Assembly (NCBI GenBank): GCA_039105265.1
Contig: JAPFFF010000012.1
Location: 248,001-312,000, forward strand
DNA: 64,000 bases
Source: Tritrichomonas musculus
Lineage: Eukaryota; Parabasalia; Tritrichomonadida; Tritrichomonadidae
Direction: 5' to 3'
The first letter of the stretch is position 1, and each line of letters starts with the position of its first letter. The position numbers were made by a program, and so were the translations under genes. The notes under the pieces were generated by a model, which was given only the letters and a program-made list of their open reading frames with translations, did not search any database and had not been told where the DNA came from. Shown in pieces: positions 20,009 through 30,093 of the stretch.

Positions 20009-21149
20009 ATTATTCGCAAAATCCATAATCACTTTAAGTTATAATACTTTTTTTTTTCTATTAGTTCTTTCAAAAAGTTAAGATTAATAAAATTTTGTTC
20101 AATTTTTTTGATAAAATACATAGAATTTATTTATTGAAATGGATTCACTCTCTTTAAGGAAGTTGTAGGACCAAATATAATTTGAACTTTTTGTGTAAAT
20201 ATCTCCTTAAATAATTTGTTATTGTAATTCTAAAATATATTATTATATTATATATTTGATATTTATTAAAATAAATCAATAATAAATGAGATCCCTTATG
20301 TATATGAAAGAAAAACATCCAAATTAAAAATGACATTAAAATGAATAGAACATCAGAACGACTTTATTAATCAAAAAATAAATGGTTTTTATTAAATATA
20401 TGCCTGCTTGCTCACTTTTCCTATTGACCAATATTACATAATTTGAAAAAAAAATTTAATGATCATCAATATTCCGATAAAATTTTGTTACATTTTTTTC
20501 TTAAATAGAGTTTAATTTTGGGAAATTTGTAAGTTTACTATGATATTATTTATTGCATACCTTAAAATTCAATTTTAATGAGGAGATAAAAAAAGTGGGG
20601 TTTGCCAAATTCATAACTTTCAAATGAATAGAAGTATGCGAATTCAAAAATGTAGCACTTCAACTATTAATATATCAAAATTAATCATTTGCTGAATATT
20701 TCCTGTTGAGTATTTTTTTAATTCATTTACTTTTTTATTCAAAAATTTATACTTTAACAGGTCCGATATTATAAAAATTGAATGACAGCAAATTGTCTAC
20801 TGAGATAATTTTTGAAATTATTGGTAAAATAGTATTATATGTTTAAATGTTAATGCAATTTAATTGATAAAATTTTGTGTTAATAAATATTAAATGAGAT
20901 ATTTTACCTACAAAAAAGAGAATATATTTGGTCATACCACGTCCTTACAGAGATATAATCCCAAAATAAAATAAAATAAAAAAAAAATTTCTAAGAATAC
21001 TTCAAACATTAATTTGTTTCCCTGAGCTTTTTAACATGCACCAAATATATTACGCACTTATTAATGCCATATTCACTAAGGTTTTGTCATACTAAAAAAA
21101 GTGTGTATTGAAATTTTTGAAGGAGTATTAAATTAATAATTTATTGATA
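19958..21149. other. Intergenic between the tandem paralogues
   Basis: About 1.2 kb of AT-rich DNA. After the ~50-base shared 3' flank there is no further similarity to the region after copy two, and I see no gene or repeat. Confidence 0.5.
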
Positions 21150-22697
21150 ATGGATGAGAAAAAACAGAATCTTATTATCCTTGATTTTTTATACCAAAAA
21201 TACGATATAGAATATGAAAAAAATATGTCACCCCAATCTGTAATTCGGAAAGTTCAACAATATTTATTTCCAAGCGAAAGAGGTGAAGATTTGATATCAA
21301 ATCAAAATGAAAACTCATACAAAAAACTTTGCCTTTATCGAAACGATCCTAACGAATCAAAAGGTGCAATACCTGTAACATGGAATATCACGCCAGGTGA
21401 ATGTGATTATTCCAAATACCAATTTTATTTATTCCGCCCATTAATTAATGTTTATTTGACAATATATATTGTTTATCCTAATGAACAAGAAAAGCACAGA
21501 TCAAAAGCTTATTTAAACATTATTTATCCGATAAAAAAAAAAGTTATTTTGTTAAAGAATTATTTAAAAGATAAAATTCAAGAATATACACGAAATAAAC
21601 CAGAATTTAAAATTCCAATGAAAGGATTCATACTCCGATTTGTTTCAGATTCAAGGGAATTAATGGATAATGAATATATCGAGCAATGGATGAATGGTAG
21701 AGAAATTTTTCTTATCATCAGTCCAGAAAATAGTATCAGTCAAAATTTTTGTGCGCTTGGTAGATTTTATTATATTCCCTTTGACCAATCCCGAGAAATG
21801 CTTAGTAAAGATAATGAATCTCTTGATTATGATGAAAGAGTTGGATTTACGTTACGCGATGCAAAGAAAAAATTAATTGAAAAACATCAGAATGGAAAAA
21901 ATTTTCAAGAAGATAAAGTAATAGTTTTATATAATTCAATTGTTCAGACTGATAAATTTGATAGATTAGATGATTTATTCAGCGACAATCATTTTTATCA
22001 ATTTGTAGTTATATTCGAATCGGATATTCAGATAACTCAAGTCCCTCAACCATTTTTAAAAGAAGCTAAAAAATCTTATAAAATACCAATTCCCAAAGAA
22101 GGAAGGCCTAATATTATCAATTTTCGAATTGTAGGTGAACCGAAACGTGAATTAACGCTAATGAACAGTACTTCATCTCATTTATCTGTTTTGGATAATG
22201 AAAATAGTAATACTAGTAGTTTCGATGATGATGCCAATTATATTCCGTATACTAAACCCACTGATCCCAGTGATAATTCGCGTGAACAAAAAAATTATAT
22301 GAATGATCCGGCGAAAGAAGAACTAACAAATGAAAATAACGAAGAAATAGTTGAAGAAGAAAACAACGATAGAAATAATAATAATACCGATAACGATGAC
22401 AACAATAGTAATACTACTACTACTACTAATAATAATGATAATGATAATAATAATAATATCAATGTTATAAATGTAAATGATAAAGAAAAAGAAAATTATT
22501 ATAATGAAGAAGAAATTAAAGAAGAAAATCTTCTTGATATGTTTTGTTATTATTTCAATGAATTTATGAAAGAACGAGGAAAAGAAACGAGATTAACTCC
22601 AAAACCAGGATATTTCAATAATCTCTCAGGAGATGAGAAACTACTTATTCAAACGTTCAAAAAATATTACGATCTTTATCGTCACACGAAACAATGA
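21150..22697 (+). CDS. Unrecognised protein with ubiquitin-like folds, paralogue B
   Basis: A 515-residue tandem paralogue of the gene at 18320. An ATG at 21150 is preferred to an in-frame TTG at 21144. The order of parts is the same: ubiquitin-like head (LIILDFLYQKYDIEYEKN), shared middle (MKGFILRFVS, EYIEQWMNG), second ubiquitin-like segment (GFTLRDAKKKLIEKHQNG to FYQFVVIFES), a linker that here begins Ser/Asn-rich, then the same Asn-rich and helical tail as paralogue A. The sharp change from moderate to near-total identity about 390 bases before the stop points to recent gene conversion. A MITE lies ~60 bases past the stop. Confidence 0.85.
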   Translation: MDEKKQNLIILDFLYQKYDIEYEKNMSPQSVIRKVQQYLFPSERGEDLISNQNENSYKKLCLYRNDPNESKGAIPVTWNITPGECDYSKYQFYLFRPLINVYLTIYIVYPNEQEKHRSKAYLNIIYPIKKKVILLKNYLKDKIQEYTRNKPEFKIPMKGFILRFVSDSRELMDNEYIEQWMNGREIFLIISPENSISQNFCALGRFYYIPFDQSREMLSKDNESLDYDERVGFTLRDAKKKLIEKHQNGKNFQEDKVIVLYNSIVQTDKFDRLDDLFSDNHFYQFVVIFESDIQITQVPQPFLKEAKKSYKIPIPKEGRPNIINFRIVGEPKRELTLMNSTSSHLSVLDNENSNTSSFDDDANYIPYTKPTDPSDNSREQKNYMNDPAKEELTNENNEEIVEEENNDRNNNNTDNDDNNSNTTTTTNNNDNDNNNNINVINVNDKEKENYYNEEEIKEENLLDMFCYYFNEFMKERGKETRLTPKPGYFNNLSGDEKLLIQTFKKYYDLYRHTKQ

Positions 22698-22748
22698 ATC
22701 TCTATCTATTATATATATTTGTATATTTTTATTTTTTAATAAACTGTT
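22311..22748 (+). repeat. 3' block nearly identical to 19574-20008
   Basis: Second copy of the shared block. Identity covers coding and non-coding bases alike and stops four bases before the candidate target duplication of the MITE. Confidence 0.9.
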
Positions 22749-22759
22749 GTTATATTTTT

Positions 22760-23273
22760 GTCTCACTAAAGTATCTGCTATAAAATGAGTAGTCTCAAAA
22801 AGTTCACTCTTCAGAAAAAGTTCATAATTATTTTTTTAAAAAGCATAGAAAATGATACAACTTTTTGAGGGCATAATTGTCCATTAATAAATTCAATGGA
22901 AGATATTCAAAAAGTAGAAACGCAATATGAGCTTAAAAAATGTTCAGCATTTCTAAATCTCCGAAATTTAGCTGGTAAATCCCCCTGCAGTAGGAACTCA
23001 CAAGCTAAACCTCCAAGATATAGACTGAGAACATCCCTGCAGAAGAAGTTCAAAATCTAAGTCTTCGAGTTCGTGTTAAAAAAGGCGCCACATTAATAAA
23101 AATGCTTATCGTTTCTACTTTTTGAATATCTTCCATTGAATTTATTAATGGACAATTATGCCATCAAAAAGTTGTATCATTTTCTATGCTCTTTCAAAAA
23201 ATAATCATGAACTTTTTCTGAAGAGCGAACTTTTTGAGACTACTCATTTTATATCAGATACTTTGGTGAGCCA
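22760..23273. mobile_element. 514-bp MITE with ~163-bp terminal inverted repeats
   Basis: Left arm 22760-22922 and right arm 23110-23273 are inverted copies differing at only a few positions (e.g. CTCACTAAAGTATCTG versus CTCACCAAAGTATCTG). An 8-base direct repeat ATATTTTT (22752-22759 and 23274-23281) flanks the pair and is a candidate target-site duplication, though chance is possible in AT-rich DNA. The ~190-bp core is less AT-rich and shows no convincing ORF. Each arm carries CAAAAAGTT, GAAAAAGTT and AACTTTTTG words like those at gene promoters. No transposase, so non-autonomous. An 8-bp duplication would suit hAT or MULE families. Confidence 0.85.
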
Positions 23274-24396
23274 ATATTTTTATTTCATTTACTTTTTTAA
23301 TTGTCGATGATTATTTATTCACATTTTCTTTCTTTCTATCAGACAAAATAAATTATATAGAAAAGAGATTTCTGTTATTTGAAAATTGCGATATAATGAT
23401 TATTTTTTAAGTGGTTTTATTATCACTGTAAATCATTTAACTGCATTATTATTTTAATTTTGAAACATTTTACTTTTTTTAACAATCAACATCGTGACAG
23501 CTAAATCATTTTATTATTTTCACTTGAATACTTCAAAACACTCCAAGAATATTGCATATTAGTTTACATACTATCAATTTCTACGCTCATTTTGCATAGG
23601 TGCGAGTGAAATTATTATATTATTTCTATTATTATTACCAATACAAAGTTACCATAATAATGTTTTTGGCAAGTTTTTGCTAAGCTATTAAGTACGCATT
23701 TATTTTTACTGCCAGAATAGCAAATTCTAATGAATTTATCGAGAATTGCTAATAGTTAACTATTATTCATAAACTAGACATTATTATTTCAAACTTTTTG
23801 TGGGAGCAGAGTTGTAATATGATTTGAGAATATCTCTCAAAATTCAATGAAAATTGAGATATAGGTCCCAAATTTTTTGAATTAATTGAAATTATTAAAT
23901 AAATTTTTCAGATAAAAAACGATTAATTTTTTTTTTATATATTCTAATATTCAATAAAAATATTAATATTTTGAATATAAATGCAGATTCATATAATTAT
24001 ATATATATTATTAAAATTATATTTTTATTTTAATAAGATATATATTCATATTTTATCAAAATAAAAATAGATTAATATTAAAAGAGAGATAGGGTTATAA
24101 ATTGACCTTATAATACTATTTTCATGTATTTTTATATAATAATAAAGGATTACATTAGATTTATTTATTTATTTATTATTAATTTTTATATATATAATTT
24201 ATTTTAATATTTATATTAAATGTATATATATAATTGACCAAGAAATATATATAATAAATAGTATATACTTTCAATGATATTCAATTTTCAATAATTAGCA
24301 TGAAAATAATTTATTGAAATTCTAATCGTCTAACGAGTAAATTGAGAGTTTTCACTCAAATAATTTTGAAAGAATTGAATCTATCGTTCGAATTTT

Positions 24397-24423
24397 TTTG
24401 GCGAGGTTCGTTTTCTCGCCAAA
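24397..24423. repeat. GC-rich hairpin TTTGGCGAG / CTCGCCAAA
   Basis: A perfect 9-bp inverted repeat with a 9-nt loop, standing out as the only G+C-rich patch in ~1.7 kb. It is not followed by a T run beyond the stem and is far from any gene end, so a terminator role is not supported. Confidence 0.55.
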
Positions 24424-24955
24424 TACCTGATAAATAATATTTTTGATAAATGATTGTTAATATATAATACTATTTTTTTCTCCAATCTAAAATTTTGGAG
24501 TTGAAATTGAGTTCTATTTACGAATATTTCATTTTGAAAAAATACATTATTTTTTACTGAACAAATAAATGATTTGCTATTAATAAGCATCAAATGATTT
24601 ATCTATTTAATTTATTTAATTATCATTAATTTTTTCAGAATGATTTAAATTTGATTTTTCATATACTGCTTTAATAGTACTTTTTATTATTATTATATGT
24701 TATAAAATAATGTTATAATTTATATTCAAATGTTTAATTGTTTATATATTGTTTTTTTTATGAGTAATATATAAATTATTGACTTCAAAAAAATATCTCA
24801 ATTAATTTGAATGATCTCATAGAATCGGTCAGACTGAAAAATATTGAATGAACATATTATGAAAAAAGTTTAATATAATATCTTTTTCAATATATTTTTT
24901 TTTTTTAACGTACATGTCTTCTATATTTCACCCTTAAACGTTTGGAAAAAAGATC

Positions 24956-24964
24956 AACTTTTTC
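24956..24964 (+). promoter_or_regulatory. AACTTTTTC word 8 nt upstream of start
   Basis: The recurring word in sense orientation, ending 8 nt before the ATG at 24973, implying a very short 5' leader if it marks the core promoter. Confidence 0.4.
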
Positions 24965-24972
24965 TATTTGTG

Positions 24973-26286
24973 ATGGATAAAGAAAGCAAAGAATTTCTTT
25001 CTAATTTTTCATCAGAGTTAAATTCCAAAAGTAACTTGCTTTCTCGTAGAAAAAATAAGATTCATCATAAAATAGCTCATTTTCAACAAATATCGAATGA
25101 TATACAAAATCGAAATCAAACTCTTCAAAGTTATACATTGAATTTAATTCAAATGAAGCAAAAAATTGAAAAAGATCAAAAAAGTTTTCGAATTTCGCAG
25201 GATCAAACAAAAGATCATATAGAAAAAGATATTACCTATTATGCTAAAGAACTTGAAGAGTTATCAAAGCAGGAATATAAAATAAAATATGAGATAAATC
25301 AGAAACATGAATTTAAAAATAAGCTAAGTCAAAAATATGATAATGATGTAAAAATGATTCAGGATTTTGAAAAGCGTGAGCAATTAATCCCAAAAATAGA
25401 TAAAGATAAATTAAAATTAATTTATAAACTCGATCAAATGTATATTATTCTTAATGAAACTCAAAATCATTGTCAACAATTTATAGAATGTATCAATAGT
25501 TTAGATAAGGATTTTGATTTAATTAAAAAATCAAAGCAAGTATTGCATCAGAAACAACTTAAAATCAGGCAACAAATTGAATCTGAGCAATCTAATTATT
25601 CCCAACAAAAAACATCCATTTTAATTCAGACGCAAAAAGAGATAACCAAACAAGAAAAAATTCGTCAAGAAAAAAGTCAAGCTATTCAATTAAAGCATAA
25701 ATATGAAACTGACATAAAGTTATTAATGGATAATCAATCTCAATTAAGTGATTCTTTGTTCTTATATGATCAAAGAAAAAAAGAAATATCAAGTAATCAA
25801 AAGAAAATTGTCCATCAAATCTCAAGTCTGCGAAAGAGAGAAGAATTTATAAAAGACAATTTGGTTAACAAAAATGCTCAAAGAAAAAAAGATAATTTTT
25901 ACTTTTACCAAATAACTAATGATAAAGAAGCATTATTAAATAGAGAAGCATTTGATAAAAAATTGCATGATCTTATATCTGGGATTGAAAGGAGCCGATC
26001 TATTAAAAACCAAATTTATTCACAAATAAATAAAGAAAATTTATTAGTTTCACAATATACCGAGAAAATAAATTATTTAGCAAAAGAATCTGAAGATATT
26101 TTATTGGATGTTAATGTTGATTCTTCTAACTTTCTTTTCATTAATGATATTTTGGCAGAAATTAAAAATCTTGAAATGGATGCTTTAAATGAAATAGAAA
26201 AATGGAAGAATTGCTCCATATCACCAACAAGTTTTAAGTATATTCTTAACAATTGGAATAAAAAGATACTAAATTGGTTGTCGTAA
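24973..26286 (+). CDS. Coiled-coil protein, unrecognised
   Basis: A 437-residue protein, almost entirely coiled coil: Lys/Gln/Glu-rich with heptad-spaced Leu/Ile and few prolines until the last 25 residues. No enzymatic motif, signal or membrane segment. The ATG at 24973 is used instead of the GTG at 24970. Such proteins are common in the flagellar and pelta-axostylar cytoskeleton of trichomonads, but nothing here specifies that. Confidence 0.8.
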   Translation: MDKESKEFLSNFSSELNSKSNLLSRRKNKIHHKIAHFQQISNDIQNRNQTLQSYTLNLIQMKQKIEKDQKSFRISQDQTKDHIEKDITYYAKELEELSKQEYKIKYEINQKHEFKNKLSQKYDNDVKMIQDFEKREQLIPKIDKDKLKLIYKLDQMYIILNETQNHCQQFIECINSLDKDFDLIKKSKQVLHQKQLKIRQQIESEQSNYSQQKTSILIQTQKEITKQEKIRQEKSQAIQLKHKYETDIKLLMDNQSQLSDSLFLYDQRKKEISSNQKKIVHQISSLRKREEFIKDNLVNKNAQRKKDNFYFYQITNDKEALLNREAFDKKLHDLISGIERSRSIKNQIYSQINKENLLVSQYTEKINYLAKESEDILLDVNVDSSNFLFINDILAEIKNLEMDALNEIEKWKNCSISPTSFKYILNNWNKKILNWLS

Positions 26287-26401
26287 TGTATAAATATATA
26301 TATACATTACTTTTCATTTATATTTGTTACAATTTTAATTATTAATAAACATGATTTTTAGCGTTAATCGTAGTAGAATTTAACAAATCAAATTTTATAC
26401 G

Positions 26402-26428
<27 letters not shown>
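26402..26428. repeat. Run of 27 A
   Basis: A perfect poly(A) run in the 200-bp gap between convergent genes; the longest homopolymer in the window. No retro-transcript signature is seen next to it. Confidence 0.7.
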
Positions 26429-26433
<5 letters not shown>

Positions 26434-26487
26434 TAATAAATTATAAAATAGATTTCAAATGGTTATAAAAAAAAAAATTTAATTAAA

Positions 26488-27219
26488 TTAAAGAAGTCTG
26501 ATATAGTTTGTCTTGTTGAGGTGGGTACAAACTTCTGAAGCAGTTTGATTTAGTTTTTTCATATAGTTCTTAAAAACAAATCTAGAAATAACATGGCAAG
26601 CTATTCTGTTCTCGGCTGAGAGTTCTTTGCAAATTGGTACAAATGCAAAAGGAGATCTGCCAAGCCTAAATCTGGAGTTACGAACGCCATTTTCAGGTCT
26701 GATGCCAAATGGTCTATCAAAAGTTCGTGTTGAATTGGTTGAAGAAGAAGCTGCTTTTGAAGTAGTATTGGTAGTATCTTCAAGTACTTTTGCTGTGATA
26801 ACTGGACGAGTACGATTAAATTGTGGCCTTCGGCGAGGTTGAAAGTTCTGGAATTGAACTTTGAACTTTTCAACAATTTTAGTGCAATCATCCAAACTGA
26901 TTTTAGCTTCTTGGTTGATAGGGTGTCTAAATCCAACAGCGTTGCAAATAAAATGAGGATTTTTTTGATCATGAATCATTGTTAAAATTTCATCAAGTTT
27001 TGTATTAACTATATTTGTGCAAACTTGTTGGCGTTGTGTTTTGAGCTTTGAGCATCGTTCAGTTAATTTTGTTTTAATTTCTTCTTTTTGTTTTCCAGAT
27101 AGAGATAATTTTGAGCTTAATTTAACAATCTGGAAGCATTCATGATGATCTGGTGGAGAAAGTAATGTGTCTCTATAGATCGAGAGACCAAAAATGGTGA
27201 ATAAAGAAAGAGCAAGCAT
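26488..27219 (-). CDS. Secreted saposin-like protein
   Basis: A 243-residue protein with an N-terminal signal peptide (MLALSLFTIFGLSIY). Residues ~28-91 carry the saposin-B spacing of cysteines in helices (ECFQIV, RCSKL, QVCTNIV, HFIC). A Pro/Arg/Ser/Thr-rich middle with N-glycosylation sites (~125-190) is followed by a second Cys-containing helical part (PICKEL, IACHVIS, SEVCTHL). Saposin-like proteins bind or perturb lipids, and trichomonads secrete a family of them from lysosome-like compartments. The second unit lacks one canonical half, so whether it folds as a full saposin domain is open. Function here is inferred from the cysteine pattern only. Confidence 0.6.
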   Translation of the reverse strand: MLALSLFTIFGLSIYRDTLLSPPDHHECFQIVKLSSKLSLSGKQKEEIKTKLTERCSKLKTQRQQVCTNIVNTKLDEILTMIHDQKNPHFICNAVGFRHPINQEAKISLDDCTKIVEKFKVQFQNFQPRRRPQFNRTRPVITAKVLEDTTNTTSKAASSSTNSTRTFDRPFGIRPENGVRNSRFRLGRSPFAFVPICKELSAENRIACHVISRFVFKNYMKKLNQTASEVCTHLNKTNYIRLL

Positions 27220-28409
27220 TAAAAATGATAATTGTAAATTCGACCAAATAAATATTAATTGATTGTTTAAATGGTCATACTGTTTATAAAAGAAACCGAA
27301 ACAAAATTGCTAAATTCTCAATAAATATGATGAATAAATAAAAATTAAATTAGAAATATGGATATTTATTAAATTAAAAATATATTAAATATTATGTACT
27401 TTAAAAATCAAAATATTTACCTAGATATTTTAGATTTAAAAAAACTTTTTTCTAAAAAAACGTAGATTTTATTTCAATTAGAGTTTTTCTAACCGCCTAT
27501 TATTCACAAAAATATAAATAATAAACTATACAAAAAAATATAATTTCATGTAAAGTTATCAAATTTCGTCAGAACAAAACTACTCATATTCTTATTTTAA
27601 ATTAATTATTCTTTTTTAAGAATAATAAATCTCATTTTATAATTTAATATCAATTGCCTAAGATATACTATAATAGGTTATAATTCGATTTTCAAAATAT
27701 CTAAAAAAAATATGAAAACAATATAGAAAAATTAGAATTATTTTTGATGATATATACATTCACACTAATGTTGTTCATTTTAAATATGGTAAAATTCTTG
27801 ATAAGCTATTTCATTTATGAATAATATGTAATTTTAGATTTCAAAATTTTGTTTGATATTTACCTTTTAATATAAAAGATTAGTTTTAAAATTACGTGAA
27901 ATGCAAATATTCTCTGATATTTTTGTATTTTATGGAATATTTTGAAAAAGTTGAATTTAATAATACTGTTCATTCATTGTTATTTAAAAAAGAATATATG
28001 ATTTAAAAATAAATTTTAGCACTAATTAATTTTTCATTGATGAATTAATACAAATTACTTCAGTGCACGAGAAACGCACCAGGGTGTGATTTATCTCAAA
28101 AAAATTGAATGCAAATTGAATGAACCATTGAAAATTCAATGGACAGTAAACTTTCTGAAAAACTCTAATTTCAATTATTGTGCGATTTTCATTTTGGTAA
28201 ATCTATGATTCAAGTGTGAAATTTTATATGCATAAATATAAATTTTAATATTAATGTTTGATTTTTCCTCAAAAAAATACTTTCTCAAAATCAATATAAC
28301 GTATAAATTATAAAAAGCAAATTGATTAATCAATTACTTATTCATCAATCACTTTCGCATATTATACCATATTTAAATTAGCAAGTACCATTTTATTAAA
28401 AAAAAAAAA
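27220..28409. other. AT-rich intergenic region, nothing recognised
   Basis: About 1.2 kb between two leftward genes. All frames are closed. A slightly G+C-richer patch at ~28060-28100 (GTGCACGAGAAACGCACC) has no tRNA-like fold that I can find. Confidence 0.5.
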
Positions 28410-28943
28410 TTATAATCTTTTTAGTCTCTTTTTGGTTTGATTTGTAGAATCTTTTTTGGGTGCTGCTGCAGATTTTGCTTTCATTGCATGGATTTTAGTC
28501 ATAAGTTTAGCTTTATCGCAATAATCATTATAATTTTCAAGTAAAAGTCTGCCAGCATCTTCGTTGAGCGCACTTTCTGGATTTGGTTGAATTAACAAAC
28601 ATCGAATAGCTAAAAGAAGATGATCTAAACCAGTGTCTTCTGTCCAGTCACTACTTAAAGTGCTCAAACAAATTGCGCCTGTTTCCTCATTTACATTTGG
28701 ATGAAAGATTTTTGTAAGAAAATATCCTTTGGGTGGTTTTTGTGGATATTCTTCAGTGATTTCAAGTTTAACTTGAAATTCTCCACCTTCAAAAGGAGTA
28801 TTTTCTGGGCCTTGAATTACAGCGTGAAACTCTGTAAGATTATCACCATCCATCTTAAGTGTAATTCCTCCCAATTCTGCATTTTGAAGTTTTTTCATTT
28901 CATTCATTAAACGACGAGATACTTCAGGCCTGATGGACAACAT
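28410..28943 (-). CDS. UBE2S: Ubiquitin-conjugating enzyme E2 S (UBE2S)
   Basis: A 177-residue E2. The HPN motif is at 81-83 and the catalytic cysteine is C92 (GAICLSTL). The segment after it (LLLAIRCLLIQPNPESALNE, then AGRLLLENY) is closely similar to animal UBE2S, the E2 that extends K11-linked ubiquitin chains on anaphase-promoting complex (APC/C) substrates. The protein ends KKRLKRL, very like the C-terminal LRRL peptide by which UBE2S docks on APC2. The UBC fold (~1-155) is followed by a short basic linker, as in UBE2S but shorter. The tail makes UBE2S more likely than a generic E2. Confidence 0.88.
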   Translation of the reverse strand: MLSIRPEVSRRLMNEMKKLQNAELGGITLKMDGDNLTEFHAVIQGPENTPFEGGEFQVKLEITEEYPQKPPKGYFLTKIFHPNVNEETGAICLSTLSSDWTEDTGLDHLLLAIRCLLIQPNPESALNEDAGRLLLENYNDYCDKAKLMTKIHAMKAKSAAAPKKDSTNQTKKRLKRL

Positions 28944-29032
28944 TTTTTTTTTCTTAAAATAAACTTTATTTAAACGTCCACATAAAAATCTTTACTCTTT
29001 CAATTTGAGAATATACACAAAAAAACAGAATA

Positions 29033-29041
29033 AACTTTTTC
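29033..29041 (+). promoter_or_regulatory. AACTTTTTC word 19 nt upstream of start
   Basis: Sense-oriented copy of the recurring word before the small gene at 29061. Confidence 0.4.
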
Positions 29042-29060
29042 AATTATTTGACAAATAATA

Positions 29061-29279
29061 ATGTCTTTTCCTTATCCTAATCAATCTCCACAACAAAATG
29101 AACTTCGTTTTGTTGAAATAACCAAAAGAGCAACAATAAATCGTCAAAAAAGACTATCATTAAGTGAAGATCAAATTTACATCGCGTTTCAAGATCCTCA
29201 ATCTATTCCACCTATTCCAATATATATTCGTAATCAAAATTCCAATCAAACCCAATTTGGATATGTTCAATTTCCTTAA
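29061..29279 (+). CDS. Small unrecognised protein
   Basis: A 72-residue basic protein rich in Gln, Pro and Ile, without signal, membrane helix or metal-binding cysteines. The gene is supported by a clean ATG with an upstream AACTTTTTC word, a stop that forms TAAAAAAA, and normal spacing from the divergent UBE2S gene. Function unknown. Confidence 0.55.
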   Translation: MSFPYPNQSPQQNELRFVEITKRATINRQKRLSLSEDQIYIAFQDPQSIPPIPIYIRNQNSNQTQFGYVQFP

Positions 29280-29517
29280 AAAAATGTTTCAATAAAGTAA
29301 ATGTTATGTTAAACCATTCTTAATATATTAAAAATATATTTGTTTTTAAAGAAAATTTATTTATGCTAATTTTCTTTTATTTGAAAGAAATAAATAATTA
29401 TATCATACTCATCAATAGTTTTCATGACGCATTTTCGATGATGAATCAAAATGTCACTTTTATTTTTGATGTTTTCAACCGTTTTTTTCTTTGAAATTGA
29501 ATATTTTTTAGAATTAA

Positions 29518-29958
29518 ATGATGAGCGATTTAGCAGAAATTCAAATTCAGTCTATTGTGAAAGAAAGAGAAAAGATATCAAAAGAAATCCGTCATCTGAG
29601 AATTCAACTTGACATTTTGAGAGAAGAAAATTCGAGAATTATCGAAAAGTTGACAATTCCAAAAAGCAAAAAATTAGATTTTGCTAATATTTTGTTGTTT
29701 AATTCTGATTGGATGACTTCATATTGCATATTCAAAATCATAGAACTCAAAAAAGAAATCAATGATCTAGAGGAGAAAGCTCAAAGCAATGATTATAGTA
29801 TCAAAAGCAAGTTAATTGATGAATTAACGAAACTTACTGAAAAAAGAAATCAGTTGCTAAGCGCTAAACAATCTCTAGAAGATGAATATACACAATTAAT
29901 TGAAGAAAGTGAAAAAGAGAAAGAGCAGCTCAAAAAAAATCTGAATGAAAACATATAG
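29518..29958 (+). CDS. Small coiled-coil protein, unrecognised
   Basis: A 146-residue protein with two coiled-coil stretches (~5-48 and ~75-145) separated by a hydrophobic segment (ANILLFNSDWMTSYCIFKI). The length and the two-helix layout would suit a small cytoskeletal or tethering subunit, but there is no family signature. Confidence 0.65.
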   Translation: MMSDLAEIQIQSIVKEREKISKEIRHLRIQLDILREENSRIIEKLTIPKSKKLDFANILLFNSDWMTSYCIFKIIELKKEINDLEEKAQSNDYSIKSKLIDELTKLTEKRNQLLSAKQSLEDEYTQLIEESEKEKEQLKKNLNENI

Positions 29959-30093
29959 TTAAAAACTTATCCAACTTCTCAATGAATAAAAATAATATAC
30001 TATTAAATTTTATATCTTTAATGATATAACAAACAAGGTAAAAATTGAACTTCATTTGAAAAACAAATAATAAAATTAAAAATATGAAGTAAT

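Larger units (their letters stand above)
23274..24972. other. Long AT-rich intergenic region
   Basis: About 1.7 kb with no gene recognised. It is dominated by A/T, with several TATATA stretches around 23990-24250, and contains one isolated GC-rich hairpin listed separately. The last 20 bases hold a promoter-like word. Confidence 0.5.

Noticed and set aside
26402-26428. Poly(A) tail of a retro-inserted element
   Set aside because: No reverse-transcriptase remnant, no target duplication and no degenerate gene immediately upstream; the run lies between two intact convergent genes.
28060-28100. Possible small RNA gene in a less AT-rich patch
   Set aside because: No cloverleaf, no paired stems of useful length, no B-box sequence.
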